A DNA stretch of 64,000 nucleotides from Mesorhizobium sp. WSM4306 (GCF_007003975.1 NZ_VFTC01000005.1:62001-126000); one strand, 5' to 3'; positions 52,954-63,461 are shown, numbered from the stretch's first letter. Notes: generated by a model from the sequence alone, not told the origin. Numbers and translations are program-made.

Positions 52954-53321
52954 TGCTTCTGGTCCTTGTCCTGGTTCTTCTTGGGGGACTGGTCTTTGGG
53001 GTCTGTCTCGGCCAGGATCTGGCCAAGGCGGTCAAGGTGGCGTTCCGCCGGTATGCGGCGTTCCGCGATCCAGTCGGCGAGCGGAGCGAGCCCGCCCGGT
53101 TCGATCCGGCAGGTGCGCACCCGCCCGATCTTTTCACTGCGGATCAGCCCGCAGGCTTCCAGCGCCTGCAGATGCTGCAGCACGGCGGCAAAGGTCATGC
53201 CGAACGGCTCCGCCAGCTGGCTGACGGTCGCCGGTCCGCGGCTCAGCCTTTCCAGGATCTGGCGGCGGGTGGGCTCGACAAGAGCCCGCAGGATGCTGTC
53301 GATCTCGAAATGGTTAAGCAT
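52950..53321 (-). CDS. ArsR-type regulator of the SRPBCC pair
   Basis: A 123-aa winged-helix protein: LVEPTRRQILERLSRGPATVSQLAEPFGMTFAAVLQHLQALEACGLIRSEKIGRVRTCRIEPGGL is the full ArsR DNA-binding core. There is no metal motif. The start at 53321 drops a leader without ribosome binding site. Stop and SRPBCC start overlap, giving coupled translation. Confidence 0.82.
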   Translation of the reverse strand: MLNHFEIDSILRALVEPTRRQILERLSRGPATVSQLAEPFGMTFAAVLQHLQALEACGLIRSEKIGRVRTCRIEPGGLAPLADWIAERRIPAERHLDRLGQILAETDPKDQSPKKNQDKDQKQ

Positions 53322-53466
53322 GGACTTGAGTATCCTCCGTGCCACTCTAACAGTCAAGCCATGGCTTAAGTATTTTCATTCTGAGAGACCGGCGGCAAGC
53401 TGCCGCTCGATTCAGAGTGACGGAGAAATGCTGGGGAGAATGACGACCGTCGAGCAGAAGCGCCGC

Positions 53467-54489
53467 TCAATCCTTGTGCAGGATGAATTCCAGATAGAGG
53501 TTGCGCTGCAGGATCGAATGGTTGTCGTCAGAGATCAGCGACACCATCACCGCGCCGTCGTCGCGGGTCCAGACGTCGAGCCCTTCCATATTGTCGATCT
53601 GGTAGCCCATGTCGGCTTCCATCAGCACCGGTCCGTCGGCAACCGCGCCCTTCTCGATGCTTTCGCCATAGATGCGCCTGAGCCGCATCTTCACCCCGCC
53701 GGCCATCGAAAAACTGCGCTCCAAGAGCAGCAGGTCGCCATCCGGCAGGAAGGCGCCGTCGGTGATGTCGAAATCGCCATTGCGCTTGACGGTCAAGACG
53801 CCCTTGTGCGGCCCTTCGATAATAGCGGCATAGATGTTGCCGGCCTTGTCCAGGCTCTTTTCGGAGACCACGACCAGCCCGCCCTCGTGCTGGCCATAGG
53901 GATTGGCGTGGGTGACAGTCTCGAAGCCGCGATTCTGCCTGAGTTCCCGGGCCGGAACCAGGAAGTTCAGTTGCTTGAACGGCGCGCTCATACTGTCCGG
54001 ATTGATCTTGAACTGGGCGACGCGATGGTTGCGCTCGAAGCCGACGGTGGCGATGCCGTCCTTGACGGCCAGCCCCTCCGCGTCGACCTGCCATTTCTTG
54101 TCGATCGGCCGGCCCTGCTCATCGACCATCTGCTGCATGCGGAAATTCTGGATACCCGACGGACGCCGCTCGGCATCGTGGGTCAGCGTGCCGAAGAACC
54201 AGAAGCCGGCATCGGCAACGCCGATGAAATCACTGCCGGGCTTGAGGAAACGAAACGCCGACAGAGCGCCGAAATCGCGCGTCGGCGAGGTCATCTCCAG
54301 ACCGCCGACGAATTCCAGCGGCCCGAAATTCTTCTCGTCATGCCCGATATGGAAGGCGCTGATCGGCCGTGCCGAGACTTCGACCGGCTCCACCGCGCTT
54401 GGCCCGGCGGCGATGGCTGGCAAGGCCATGCCGAACAAGGCAATGGCGGCGAAAAGCGTCTGCCGGAAGCAGCCTCGCAAGGAAATCAT
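53467..54489 (-). CDS. esterase-like phytase-family exported protein
   Basis: A 340-aa periplasmic protein with a signal peptide ([19 protein letters not shown]) and a beta-propeller domain of the esterase-like activity of phytase group: [53 protein letters not shown] and NMEGLDVW. The ATG at 54489 overlaps the cobT stop (ATGA), so it is coupled to cobT. Role in cobalamin synthesis is not obvious; phosphate ester hydrolysis is possible. Confidence 0.8.
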   Translation of the reverse strand: MISLRGCFRQTLFAAIALFGMALPAIAAGPSAVEPVEVSARPISAFHIGHDEKNFGPLEFVGGLEMTSPTRDFGALSAFRFLKPGSDFIGVADAGFWFFGTLTHDAERRPSGIQNFRMQQMVDEQGRPIDKKWQVDAEGLAVKDGIATVGFERNHRVAQFKINPDSMSAPFKQLNFLVPARELRQNRGFETVTHANPYGQHEGGLVVVSEKSLDKAGNIYAAIIEGPHKGVLTVKRNGDFDITDGAFLPDGDLLLLERSFSMAGGVKMRLRRIYGESIEKGAVADGPVLMEADMGYQIDNMEGLDVWTRDDGAVMVSLISDDNHSILQRNLYLEFILHKD

Positions 54490-56384
54490 CCGGCGCGCCG
54501 ATAGCCGCCGCGCCGTGTGTCCTTCGCGCTCTCCTCGGCAAACAGCGAGGCCAGCTGCTCGGTCATGGCGCCGGCCAGTTCCTCGGCATCGACAATGGTG
54601 ACGGCGCGGCGGTAATAGCGGGTGACGTCGTGGCCGATGCCGATGGCCAGAAGCTCCACCGGCGAGCGCGTCTCGATCAGTTCGATGACGGCGCGCAGAT
54701 GGCGCTCGAGATAATTGCCCGGATTGACTGACAGCGTCGAATCGTCGACCGGCGCGCCGTCCGAGATCATCATCAGGATCTTGCGCTGCTCGGGCCGGGC
54801 GATCAGCCGGTTGTGCGCCCACAGCAGCGCCTCGCCGTCGATGTTTTCCTTGAGCAGGCCTTCGCGCATCATCAGGCCGAGATTGCGCCTGGCTCGGCGC
54901 CACGGATGGTCGGCGGATTTGTAGATGATGTGGCGCAGGTCGTTGAGCCGGCCAGGGTTCGGCGGCTTGCCGTCCTTCAGCCACTTCTCGCGCGCTTGGC
55001 CACCCTTCCACGCCCGCGTGGTGAAGCCGAGAATTTCGACCGAGACGCCGCAGCGCTCCAGCGTGCGCGCCAATATGTCGGCGCAGGTGGCGGCCACCGT
55101 GATCGGCCGGCCGCGCATCGAGCCCGAATTGTCGAGCACCAGCGTCACCACCGTGTCGCGGAATTTGGTGTCGCGCTCCTGCTTGAACGACAGCGGCTGC
55201 ATCGGATCGATGACGACACGCACCAGTCGTGCCGGATCGAGATAGCCTTCCTCGAGATCGAAATCCCAGGAGCGGTTCTGCTGCGCCATCAAGCGACGCT
55301 GCAAGCGGTTGGCGAGCCGGCCGACGACGCCGGAAAGATCGGCCAGCTGTTTGTCGAGGAAGGCGCGCAGCCGGTCGAGTTCTTCCTCTTCGCACAGCTC
55401 TTCCGCACCGACCGTCTCGTCGAAGGCAGTGGTAAATATCTTGTAGTCGATCTCTTTCGGCAGATTGGTGAAGGGGTTGTCGTTGCGGCGGGCTTCGCCC
55501 GGCGTTTCGGCGTCCGCGTCGTCATCGTCGGACAAATCGTCGGCGGTGGCGTCGGAGGCCTCCGTCTCGGACGACTGCTCGTCGTCAGCCGACGCTTCGG
55601 CATCCTCGGACTGCGACTGCTCGGAGCCGGAATCGTCTTCGCCGCCCTCCTCGCTCTGCTCCTCGCCCTGCGGCTGGTTCTCGTCATTGTCTTCGGAGTC
55701 TTCGGTCTCCTGGTCGTCGCCGAGTTCCTCGGCCATCTCCATGGACGCCAGCATGTCGCGCACGACGCGGGCGAAGGCCTGCTGGTCGCCGAGCTTGGCC
55801 GAGAGACCATCGAGGTCGGCTTTGGCCTTCTCCTCGACCCAAGGGCGCCAGAGTTCGACCAGCCGCTCGCCGCTCCTAGGGATCGGCCGTCCCGTCAGCT
55901 TCTCGCGCACCATCAGCGCAAGCGCTTCCTCGATCGGCGCGTCGGCCTTGTCCTTGACGTCGACAAGGTTGGCCTTGGCGTATTTGTCTTCCAGCATCGA
56001 GCCGATATTGTCGGCAACGCCTTGCATGGCGCGGCTGCCGATCGCCTCTACGCGGGCCTGTTCGACCGCATCATAGATCGAACGCGCCAGCTTGCCTTCC
56101 GGCGCCAGCTTGGTGTGGATGCGCTGATCGTGGCAGGCCCTCTTCAGCGCCATGGAATCGCCGAGCCCGCGGGTAATCGCGATATCCTCTTTCGAGGCTT
56201 TCTTCGGCAATTCAGGCAAGCGGGCACGACTGCCGGCAAGTGCGGGCCTGTCCTTGGCGAAACCGACTTCGAGTTCCTTGTCGCCGGCGATGGCGCGCAT
56301 GCAGACGGTGACGGCGCGCTTGAAGCTGTCTGCTTCAGACCCCGTCTTCGACTTGTTGCGCGTGTTGTCGCCCGGACCCGCCAT
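54486..56384 (-). CDS. cobT: cobaltochelatase subunit CobT
   Basis: Large subunit (632 aa) of the ATP-dependent aerobic cobaltochelatase CobNST. The middle (about 215-300) is a very acidic Glu/Asp/Ser-rich stretch, and the C-terminal von Willebrand domain has the metal-site motif [15 protein letters not shown]. It acts with CobS in the MoxR/AAA motor that inserts cobalt into hydrogenobyrinate a,c-diamide. The acidic linker gives high-GC antisense open frames that are not genes. It follows cobS by 11 bases. Confidence 0.94.
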   Translation of the reverse strand: MAGPGDNTRNKSKTGSEADSFKRAVTVCMRAIAGDKELEVGFAKDRPALAGSRARLPELPKKASKEDIAITRGLGDSMALKRACHDQRIHTKLAPEGKLARSIYDAVEQARVEAIGSRAMQGVADNIGSMLEDKYAKANLVDVKDKADAPIEEALALMVREKLTGRPIPRSGERLVELWRPWVEEKAKADLDGLSAKLGDQQAFARVVRDMLASMEMAEELGDDQETEDSEDNDENQPQGEEQSEEGGEDDSGSEQSQSEDAEASADDEQSSETEASDATADDLSDDDDADAETPGEARRNDNPFTNLPKEIDYKIFTTAFDETVGAEELCEEEELDRLRAFLDKQLADLSGVVGRLANRLQRRLMAQQNRSWDFDLEEGYLDPARLVRVVIDPMQPLSFKQERDTKFRDTVVTLVLDNSGSMRGRPITVAATCADILARTLERCGVSVEILGFTTRAWKGGQAREKWLKDGKPPNPGRLNDLRHIIYKSADHPWRRARRNLGLMMREGLLKENIDGEALLWAHNRLIARPEQRKILMMISDGAPVDDSTLSVNPGNYLERHLRAVIELIETRSPVELLAIGIGHDVTRYYRRAVTIVDAEELAGAMTEQLASLFAEESAKDTRRGGYRRAG

Positions 56385-56395
56385 CGAGGCTCTGC

Positions 56396-57382
56396 TTAGC
56401 CCAGCACCACGTTGGCCGCGCTTTCAGGCAGATCCTCGCCAAAGGCGCGCTGGTAGAACTCGGCCACCACCGAACGTTCGAGCTCATCGCACTTGTTGAG
56501 GAAGGTCAGCCGGAACGCCATGCCGATATTGCCGAAGATCTCGGCATTTTCGGCCCAGGTGATGACGGTCCGCGGGCTCATCACGGTCGACAGGTCGCCA
56601 TTGATGAAGGCCGAACGCGTCATGTCTGCGACGCGGACCATCTTGTTGACGATGTCCTTGCCCTTGCCGTCGCGATAGTGCTTGGCCTTGGCCAGAACGA
56701 TGTTCACCTCATTGTCGTGCGGCAGGTAGTTCAGCGTGGTGACGATCGACCAGCGATCCATCTGCGCCTGGTTGATCTGCTGCGTGCCGTGATAGAGGCC
56801 CGTGGTGTCGCCGAGACCGACCGTATTGGCGGTCGAAAACAGCCGGAACGCCGGATGCGGACGGATGACGCGGCTCTGGTCGAGCAGCGTCAGGCGGCCC
56901 GACGATTCCAGCACGCGCTGGATGACGAACATCACGTCCGGACGACCGGCGTCATACTCGTCGAAGCAGAGCGCGACATTGTGCTGGTAGGCCCAGGGCA
57001 GGATACCGTCGCGGAATTCGGTGATTTGCAGCCCGTCCTTGACGACGATGGCATCCTTGCCGACGAGGTCGATACGGCTGACATGGCTGTCGAGATTGAC
57101 GCGCACGCAAGGCCAGTTGAGGCGGGCGGCGACCTGTTCGATATGGGTCGACTTGCCGGTGCCGTGATAGCCAGACACCATGACGCGGCGGTTGTAGGCA
57201 AAGCCGGCAAGGATCGCCAGCGTCGTCGCCTTGTCGAACAGATAGTCCGGATCGATGTCCGGCACATGCTCCGATGTCACCGAATAGGCCGGCACCACCA
57301 TCTTGGACTCGAAGCCGAATTTGTCCTTCACGGAGACCGTCGTGTCGGGCAAATTGGCGATGTCGCGATCGACCTTGTTCAT
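56396..57382 (-). CDS. cobS: cobaltochelatase subunit CobS
   Basis: AAA+ subunit of cobaltochelatase (328 aa from the ATG at 57382). Walker [11 protein letters not shown] lies at about 70-79, Walker [23 protein letters not shown] follows, and the sensor and arginine-finger regions are present. It powers cobalt insertion with CobT and CobN (not in the window). Upstream lies a J-domain protein gene in the same orientation. Confidence 0.94.
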   Translation of the reverse strand: MNKVDRDIANLPDTTVSVKDKFGFESKMVVPAYSVTSEHVPDIDPDYLFDKATTLAILAGFAYNRRVMVSGYHGTGKSTHIEQVAARLNWPCVRVNLDSHVSRIDLVGKDAIVVKDGLQITEFRDGILPWAYQHNVALCFDEYDAGRPDVMFVIQRVLESSGRLTLLDQSRVIRPHPAFRLFSTANTVGLGDTTGLYHGTQQINQAQMDRWSIVTTLNYLPHDNEVNIVLAKAKHYRDGKGKDIVNKMVRVADMTRSAFINGDLSTVMSPRTVITWAENAEIFGNIGMAFRLTFLNKCDELERSVVAEFYQRAFGEDLPESAANVVLG

Positions 57383-57505
57383 CTCTATCCACGTCTCCAC
57401 GGGCGAAAAGCCTGATTTCGCCGGCAATCGATTTTGTCCGGGGGCGGTCTTAGAGCCTTTTCCACCCTTATGAAAGTTGGAAAACGACACGAATCGTTGG
57501 GTCGC

Positions 57506-58135
57506 TCAGCACAAACCCGCCTGCTTGAGCACGCGATAGGCCTGAAGCACATCGCGGAACCGGTCTTCCGAACCTCTGTCGCCGCCATTCGCATCCGGAT
57601 GGTGACGCTTCACAAGTTCCTTATAGCGCGCCTTGATGTCCTTGCCAGTCGCCTTTGTATCAAGGCCAAGCGTTTCCAGCGCCTTGGCCTCAAGCGGCTT
57701 GGCCTTGCGTTCGCGCGCCTCGCGCGGGTCCTTCGGCCCTTTGAACAGGTCGAAAGGGTCGCGCATGCGGTTGTAGTAACCGGCGCGGCCGGATCGCATC
57801 TGCGCCATATCGGGGGAGGAGCGCGTCGAGGCGCCGGCGAGGCCCATCTTCCATGTCGGCCGGTGGCCGGTCATCGCTTCCTTCTGGAAGCGAGCGATCT
57901 CGGTGTCCGGCACACCGGAGAAGTAGTTGAAACCCTTGTTGTATTCACGCACATGATCGAAGCAGAACTGGAAATACTCGCCTTCCTTCATGCGACCGAC
58001 CGGCGCGCGATGGGTGCCGGCCTCCTTGCAGCCGTCCCACTGGCAGATTGGCGAGCGCGACTTCAGCTCCGCGTCCTTTTCGGGACGGATCCGAATCTTC
58101 TCGAAATATTTGGGGTACGGTTTCATCTCACCCAT
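57506..58135 (-). CDS. J-domain protein adjacent to cobS
   Basis: A 209-aa protein with a C-terminal J domain: ALETLGLDTKATGKDIKARYKELVKRHHPDANGGDRGSEDRF with HPD near residue 180. The N-terminal region has conserved cysteines (CQWDGCKEAGTHRAP and FQFCFDH), likely a small zinc site. J-domain genes beside cobS are common in Rhizobiales; a chaperone role with the CobST motor is plausible but unproven. Confidence 0.85.
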   Translation of the reverse strand: MGEMKPYPKYFEKIRIRPEKDAELKSRSPICQWDGCKEAGTHRAPVGRMKEGEYFQFCFDHVREYNKGFNYFSGVPDTEIARFQKEAMTGHRPTWKMGLAGASTRSSPDMAQMRSGRAGYYNRMRDPFDLFKGPKDPREARERKAKPLEAKALETLGLDTKATGKDIKARYKELVKRHHPDANGGDRGSEDRFRDVLQAYRVLKQAGLC

Positions 58136-58303
58136 TTATGGGCTGTTCGCACGTGCGAAACAAGAATTGACATTTTCGCGATGATCGCCCTAACCGCTGA
58201 ATCGCGGCATAAAGCAGGGCGAATGGTGATTTTTGAGGCGGCCCGGCGAGATCGATCCCGATTTCCCGATCACGCCTTGCAGATATGGTGAAGGGAAACG
58301 GCG

Positions 58304-58606
58304 ATGTCCATACAGGCGACCATGGAAGACAAGCTGAACAAGGCGTTTTCGCCGGAGCGGCTGGTCGTCGTCAACGAAAGCCATCTCCATGCCGGCCATC
58401 ACCACCACGGCTCCGACCATCACGGCGCCTATGACGGCACCGGCGAGACGCATTTTCGCGTCCGCATTGTCTCGCCCGTCTTTGCCGGCATGAGCCGCAT
58501 CGACCGCCACCGCGCCGTCAACGAATTGCTGGCGGCGGAGCTGAAGGCCGGCGTTCATGCACTGGCCATCGAACCGGCAGCACCCGGCGAAAAGACCCGC
58601 TGGTAA
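58304..58606 (+). CDS. BolA-family protein
   Basis: BolA-like protein (100 aa): MEDKLNKAFSPERLVVVNESHLHAGHHHHGSDHH followed by THFRVRIVSPVFAGMSRIDRHRAVNELLAAEL. The histidine-rich insert (HAGHHHHGSDHHGAYDG) is longer than in Escherichia coli BolA, and the conserved His/Cys positions bind iron-sulfur clusters together with glutaredoxins. It is divergent from the J-domain gene. Confidence 0.88.
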   Translation: MSIQATMEDKLNKAFSPERLVVVNESHLHAGHHHHGSDHHGAYDGTGETHFRVRIVSPVFAGMSRIDRHRAVNELLAAELKAGVHALAIEPAAPGEKTRW

Positions 58607-58609
58607 GCG

Positions 58610-58646
58610 TTGGATCAGGATGGCGTTTGATCGAATCCTGATCCAA
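58610..58646 (+). terminator. perfect 12-bp palindrome after bolA
   Basis: TTGGATCAGGAT (58610-58621) pairs with ATCCTGATCCAA (58635-58646) around a 13-base loop. It follows the bolA stop by three bases. No T-run follows, so it may be a dispersed palindrome that also blocks transcription or exonucleases. Confidence 0.5.
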
Positions 58647-58656
58647 CTCTCTGTCG

Positions 58657-58706
58657 GAGCATGATCTCTTCCGAAAAACCGGTTCCCACTTTTCGGGATC
58701 ATGCTC
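58657..58706. repeat. rhizobial palindromic repeat (GATCATGCTC family), copy 3
   Basis: Outer arms GAGCATGATC (58657-58666) and GATCATGCTC (58697-58706), inner CCGAAAA/TTTTCGG and an ACCGGTT core. It matches copy 1 at 7909 closely in opposite orientation. It lies directly at the stop codon of the leftward ThDP-enzyme gene. Confidence 0.85.
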
Positions 58707-60259
58707 TAGATCATCGCTTCGATCAGAAACGGTCCGGGTCGCGACAGCGCGCTGTCGAGCAGCGCGTCGAAGCGCTCACACGTATCGGCACGGGCCGCTT
58801 CGACGCCCATGCCGTTGGCCAGCGCAACCCAGTCCAGCGCGGGATGGTCGAGATCGAGCATACGCCTGGCGTTCTCACCGATCGAATTCACACCGACATT
58901 TGTCATTTCACCATGCAGGATGGCGTAGGTCCGGTTGGAAAACACGATCGTGACCACGTCGAGCTTTTCCCTGGCCTGCGTCCACAGGCCCTGCACCGTG
59001 TACATGCCGCTGCCGTCGGCTTCGAGATTGATCACCTTGCGGTCCGGACAAGCGATCGCCGCCCCGGTTGCCATCGGAATGCCGCCGCCGATCGATCCGC
59101 CCGTGCCCATCATGTAATCGTGCGGGGCCGCATATGCCGACAGCGCAAAGAATCGCCTGGCCGAGGTGACCGCTTCGTCACAGACGATGGCATTGGCGGG
59201 GAGCTTGCGCGCAACCGACAGTGCGATTGCATCGTCCGTCAGTCTGCCGCTTGGTGTCGGTTCGTCTGGAAAGGCCGTTGCGATGGTGAGTTGCTTCGTC
59301 GACTTGATGCCGAGTTCGTCGGCCAACGCCTCCAGCGCCGCTTTCAGATCCTCGCCATGCGCCGCCAGCGAAATTACCTGGCAATCGTCTCGGACCAGCC
59401 GTCCCGGCTTGCCCGGATAGGCGAAGAAGGCCACCGGCTCCTTCGCGCCGACCAGCACCAGCACATCGACATCCCGGAGCGTAGCTGTCGCCGCATCGAC
59501 CGGATAGGGAATGCGCGTCGGCGCGAACCGCCCGCGCCCGCGCTGCATGCGCGCGATCAGAACCTCGCTGAACAGGCGGACATCACCGGCCGCCGAGATT
59601 CGACCTGCGATTTCAAGCGCATCGGCCCGCGCTGCCCGCCCGCGCACCACCATGCCAATACGGCTCGGACGGGCGCGGATCGCTTCGGCGACCGTGCGCA
59701 CGGCTTCCATGTCAACGGCGGGCAACGGCGCCAGCTTCACCTTAGCAGGTGAAATTGCGTCGACCTCGCCCCAGGCGGCATCCGCCGGCAGGATCAGGGT
59801 CGCGACACCAGGTGGGGTCAACGAGGCGCGGAAAGCGGCCTCTGCGGCAGGCGCGATATCGGCCGGGCCTTTGACGCGGCCGACCCAATTCGACATCGGC
59901 GCCGCCAGGCCCACTATGTCGCTGGTCAGCGGTGCGTCGAGCGGCAGATGGTAGGAGGCGTGATCGCCGACAATGTTGATCATCGCGCTCCGCGCACGCC
60001 TTGCGTTGTGCATGTTGGCAAGGCCGTTGGCCAGGCCCGGGCCGGTATGCAGCAGCGTCGCGGCCGGGCGATCGGTCATGCGCGCATAGCCGTCGGCGGC
60101 ACCCGTTACGACGCCCTCGAACAGGCCGAGCACGCACCGCATCTGGGGCTTGCGGTCCAGTGCGGCCACGAAATGCATTTCCGACGTGCCGGGGTTGGCA
60201 AAGCAGACCGTGACGTCATTGGCCAGCAGCACGTCGCACAGCAGATCGGCGCCATTCAT
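58706..60259 (-). CDS. thiamine-diphosphate enzyme, acetolactate-synthase-like
   Basis: A 517-aa ThDP enzyme. The catalytic glutamate is Glu48 in LGLFEGVVTGAADGYAR, the FAD-less middle domain follows, and the ThDP-metal motif reads EADGSGMYTVQGLWTQAREKLDVVTIVFSNRTYAI, ADG in place of GDG. It is shorter than IlvB and lacks a nearby small subunit, so it is more like benzoylformate- or acetolactate-type catabolic enzymes. The start is MNGADLLCDVL at 60259. Confidence 0.78.
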   Translation of the reverse strand: MNGADLLCDVLLANDVTVCFANPGTSEMHFVAALDRKPQMRCVLGLFEGVVTGAADGYARMTDRPAATLLHTGPGLANGLANMHNARRARSAMINIVGDHASYHLPLDAPLTSDIVGLAAPMSNWVGRVKGPADIAPAAEAAFRASLTPPGVATLILPADAAWGEVDAISPAKVKLAPLPAVDMEAVRTVAEAIRARPSRIGMVVRGRAARADALEIAGRISAAGDVRLFSEVLIARMQRGRGRFAPTRIPYPVDAATATLRDVDVLVLVGAKEPVAFFAYPGKPGRLVRDDCQVISLAAHGEDLKAALEALADELGIKSTKQLTIATAFPDEPTPSGRLTDDAIALSVARKLPANAIVCDEAVTSARRFFALSAYAAPHDYMMGTGGSIGGGIPMATGAAIACPDRKVINLEADGSGMYTVQGLWTQAREKLDVVTIVFSNRTYAILHGEMTNVGVNSIGENARRMLDLDHPALDWVALANGMGVEAARADTCERFDALLDSALSRPGPFLIEAMI

Positions 60260-60320
60260 GAAATTCTCTCCGGTTGGCGTCACAAAGCAGACGGTCGAAG
60301 GGTGCAATAGCACCTGCAAA

Positions 60321-60347
60321 CGCCGGCACGGCAATATCCCGCCGGCG
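60321..60347 (-). terminator. stem-loop between the hydrolase and ThDP-enzyme genes
   Basis: CGCCGGC (60321-60327) pairs with GCCGGCG (60341-60347). On the reverse strand TTTGC follows. A weak terminator for the hydrolase transcript. Confidence 0.4.
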
Positions 60348-60385
60348 CTTTTGGTCTGATCCAGGACGCCTCGGGGGTTGGGCGA

Positions 60386-61192
60386 TCAGGCGACCGTCGA
60401 TTTCAGGAATGCCAGCGTGGCGGCCGTCAACGCATCGCCGTCCTCGCCAAAGTCATGGTTGATCGACATATGCGTGTAGGCGCTGCCGTCGAACAGTGTC
60501 ACCGCAGTGCCTGTGGCGCGCAGGCGCTCGGCAAAGGCCGTCGATTGCTCGTCGCGGCCATCGGCGCGCGAATAGGCGATGAAGGTCGGCGGATGCTTGC
60601 GCCCGTCGATATGGCTCGCCGGCGACAGGGCCGCCCATTGCGAAGGATCTGAAAAGACGCGGGCATAAGCGCGGACCATGCCGCCACTTTTTTCAAGCGC
60701 CGCAAGATCATAGGCCCGGGTATCGTCGAGGATCAGCCCGGCCACACCGGGCAGCCCGCCGCGCATGCCAGTAAGCGCGATCAAATGGCAGCCGGCCGAA
60801 TGGCCCATGCCGACGATGCGGTCGGGATCGCCGCCATGTTTGGCGATGTTGGCCCTGACATAGGCATAGGCCTTCTCAACATCGCCGGCCTGGGTGGCGA
60901 CATCGGCCTCGGGCAGCATGCGATAGTCGATGGAAACGAAGCAGAAGCCGTTGGCCAGCAGGAAGGCCGGCTTGGCGCCGACCTGGCTGCGTTTCCCGAA
61001 CTGCCAGGTACCGCCATGGACAAACAAGACCACCGGCAGGCCCCTGGCGCCATCGGGCGCATAGATGTCGAGCTTGGCGGGTCCATAATCGACGGTATGC
61101 GGCGCCGGCTGGCGCATCCGCCAGGCTGCTGGCACAGCGGTTGGCAACAATGCCGCCATGGACATCAGGACAAGACTTCGTCGATCTATCAT
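60386..61192 (-). CDS. alpha/beta hydrolase (esterase-like), exported
   Basis: A 268-aa hydrolase with a twin-arginine-like N-terminus (MIDRRSLVLMSMAALLPTAVPAA). The oxyanion HGG is at 59-61 and the nucleophile Ser132 in GMGHSAGCH; the acid and His are in SRADGRDEQ and THMSINHDFGEDG. It is of the BD-FAE/carboxylesterase type, acting on small acyl esters. Confidence 0.8.
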   Translation of the reverse strand: MIDRRSLVLMSMAALLPTAVPAAWRMRQPAPHTVDYGPAKLDIYAPDGARGLPVVLFVHGGTWQFGKRSQVGAKPAFLLANGFCFVSIDYRMLPEADVATQAGDVEKAYAYVRANIAKHGGDPDRIVGMGHSAGCHLIALTGMRGGLPGVAGLILDDTRAYDLAALEKSGGMVRAYARVFSDPSQWAALSPASHIDGRKHPPTFIAYSRADGRDEQSTAFAERLRATGTAVTLFDGSAYTHMSINHDFGEDGDALTAATLAFLKSTVA

Positions 61193-61493
61193 CGCCGCCC
61201 TCCGGCCGCTTCGCGGGGAGAGAATGCCCGTGGGCGCCGCACGCGTCCAGTCAAGGATCGACAACACATTGCCGGCCTGCATCAGGTGGCTGCGGCATGA
61301 CGGCCAGGGCCGCTTGATCAGCCGGCTCGCGATGCGGTTACCGCACAGATCAGCGCGCCGGAACGACACCCTGGCACGGCCCTGTGTGACCGCTACAACT
61401 TCTGCTTAAGATCAAGGGAACAAACAACGCATCCCGATAGTTGAATATGCGACGAGCCGATGGGCAACAGATTGGCTCTGAGGGCAAAGCATC
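61193..61493. other. 301-base region between the hydrolase and prkA
   Basis: Contains the divergent promoters. The right half holds the EcfG-type promoter of prkA (listed separately). The left 180 bases are GC-rich with no supported open frame or repeat. Confidence 0.5.
61417..61442 (+). promoter_or_regulatory. EcfG/RpoE2-type general-stress promoter of prkA
   Basis: GGAAC (61417-61421), 17 bases, then AGTT (61439-61442) matches the alphaproteobacterial general-stress sigma promoter GGAAC-N16/17-cGTT except for one base. It lies 51 bases before the prkA ATG. Confidence 0.5.
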
Positions 61494-63443
61494 ATGCGTG
61501 AGAACCAATCCGACGTCTTCGACCTGTTTTCGGAGATTTATTCCAACGCGGTTAAGGAAGAGACCAGCCTTCAGCAATATCTTCTTGCCTGTCGAGAGGA
61601 CAAATCGTTGTACGCCTCGGCGCCCGAACGGATGGTCGAGGCAATCGGCGAGCCGAATCTGGTCGACACCAGCCAGGACGAGCGGCTCGGCCGCATTTTT
61701 TCGAACCGCACGGTCAAGGTGTATCCCTCTTTCTCCGACTTCTATGGGATGGAGGACACGATCGAGCGCATCGCCGGGTATTTCCGCTATGCCTCGCAAG
61801 GGCTCGAGGAGCGCAAGCAGATCCTGTATTTGCTCGGCCCGGTTGGGGGCGGAAAATCATCTCTCGCCGAACGGCTGAAGAGATTGATGGAGCAGCGTCC
61901 GATCTACACGCTGAAGGTCGGCAACCAGATCAGCCCTATTTTTGAATCGCCGCTCGGCCTTTTCCATCCCGATCGCATGGGCGATTTGCTGGAAGAGAAA
62001 TACGGCATAGCCCGCCGCCGGCTGAACGGGCTCATCTCGCCCTGGGCAGCCAAACGCCTCGATGAATTGTCTGGCGACATTTCCAAATTCAGCGTGGTCA
62101 AGCTGATGCCTTCGCGGCTGCGTCAGATAGGCATTGCCAAGACCGAGCCAGGCGATGAGAACAATCAGGACGTTTCGGCCCTGGTCGGCAAGGTCGACAT
62201 CAGGCAATTGGAGAATTTCAGCCAATCCGATCCGGACGCCTATTCATACAGCGGCGGATTGAACCGGACCACGCAAGGCCTGCTCGAGTTCGTGGAGATG
62301 TTCAAGGCGCCCATTAAGGTGCTGCATCCGTTGCTGACGGCGACGCAGGAAGGCAGCTACAACGGTACCGAAAATTTTGGCGCCTTTCCCTACCAGGGCA
62401 TCATCGTCGCCCATTCCAACGAATCGGAATGGCAGCAATTCAAGAACAACAAGAACAACGAGGCCTTTCTCGACCGTATCCTGGTGGTCAAGGTTCCGTA
62501 TTGCCTGCGCATCACCGAGGAAAGGCAGATCTACGAGAAACTGCTGCGCGAGAGCGAACTGGCCGGCAGCCCCTGTGCTCCGGAAGTGCTGGATATTCTC
62601 AGCCGATTCACCGTCTCGACCCGCCTTGCCGAGCACGACAATTCGCCGACCTACACCAAGATGCGCGCCTACGATGGCGAGAACCTCAGGGAAATCGATC
62701 CCAAGGCGAAGTCAGTCCAGGAATATCGCGACGCAGCCGGCGTCGATGAAGGCATGACTGGGGTAAGCACCCGCTTTGCCTTCAAGATCCTGTCGCAGAC
62801 ATTCAACTACGACACCAAGGAGGTCGCTGCCGATCCAGTGCACCTGATGTACATCGTGGAAGAGGCGATCAAGCGCGAGCAGTTTCCAAAGGAAACGGAA
62901 GCCGCCTATCTCGAATTCATCAAATCAGAGCTCTCAACGCGCTACGCCGAATTCATCGGTCACGAAATCCAGAAGGCCTATCTGGAATCATACAGCGAGT
63001 ATGGCCAGAATCTCTTCGACCGCTATATCGCCTACGCCGATGCCTGGATCGAGGACCAGGACTACAAGGATCCCGATACCGGTCAGATTCTCAATCGCGA
63101 GGTATTGGACAACGAACTGTCGCAGGTCGAAAAACCCGCCGGGATCGCCAATCCCAAGGACTTCCGCAACGAGGTGGTCAAATTCACGCTACGCGCCCGG
63201 GCGAGAAATCATGGCCGCAACCCGTCCTGGACCAGCTACGAAAAGCTTCGCGAGGTCATCGAGAAGCGCATGTTCGGCCAGGTCGAGGATCTTCTGCCGG
63301 TGATCAGTTTCGGCTCCAAGCAGGACAGCGTCACGGAAAAGCGGCACAATGAGTTCGTGCAGCGCATGGTGGAACGTGGCTACACCGAACGGCAGGTACG
63401 CCGGTTGGTTGACTGGTACATGCGCGTGAACAAGGCGGGTTGA
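61494..63443 (+). CDS. prkA: PrkA serine protein kinase (YeaG)
   Basis: AAA-type serine kinase (649 aa) of the PrkA/YeaG family linked to stress and nitrogen starvation. Walker A GPVGGGKS is at 115-122 after a long N-terminal region, with the AAA Walker-B segment and the C-terminal kinase domain. The following gene is yeaH, matching the yeaG-yeaH-spoVR order common in bacteria. A stress-type promoter precedes it. Confidence 0.93.
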   Translation: MRENQSDVFDLFSEIYSNAVKEETSLQQYLLACREDKSLYASAPERMVEAIGEPNLVDTSQDERLGRIFSNRTVKVYPSFSDFYGMEDTIERIAGYFRYASQGLEERKQILYLLGPVGGGKSSLAERLKRLMEQRPIYTLKVGNQISPIFESPLGLFHPDRMGDLLEEKYGIARRRLNGLISPWAAKRLDELSGDISKFSVVKLMPSRLRQIGIAKTEPGDENNQDVSALVGKVDIRQLENFSQSDPDAYSYSGGLNRTTQGLLEFVEMFKAPIKVLHPLLTATQEGSYNGTENFGAFPYQGIIVAHSNESEWQQFKNNKNNEAFLDRILVVKVPYCLRITEERQIYEKLLRESELAGSPCAPEVLDILSRFTVSTRLAEHDNSPTYTKMRAYDGENLREIDPKAKSVQEYRDAAGVDEGMTGVSTRFAFKILSQTFNYDTKEVAADPVHLMYIVEEAIKREQFPKETEAAYLEFIKSELSTRYAEFIGHEIQKAYLESYSEYGQNLFDRYIAYADAWIEDQDYKDPDTGQILNREVLDNELSQVEKPAGIANPKDFRNEVVKFTLRARARNHGRNPSWTSYEKLREVIEKRMFGQVEDLLPVISFGSKQDSVTEKRHNEFVQRMVERGYTERQVRRLVDWYMRVNKAG

Positions 63444-63461
63444 GGCAGCCCGAATGGTTCC

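Noticed and set aside
54813..56399. Long open frame of 528 codons on the plus strand, opposite cobT
   Set aside because: It is the high-GC shadow of cobT, whose acidic repeats keep the opposite strand open. No ribosome binding site or known motif; cobT is a clear match.
58706..60259. Biosynthetic acetolactate synthase IlvB
   Set aside because: It is too short, has no adjacent regulatory subunit gene and differs in the ThDP motif (ADG for GDG), so only a family-level call is made.
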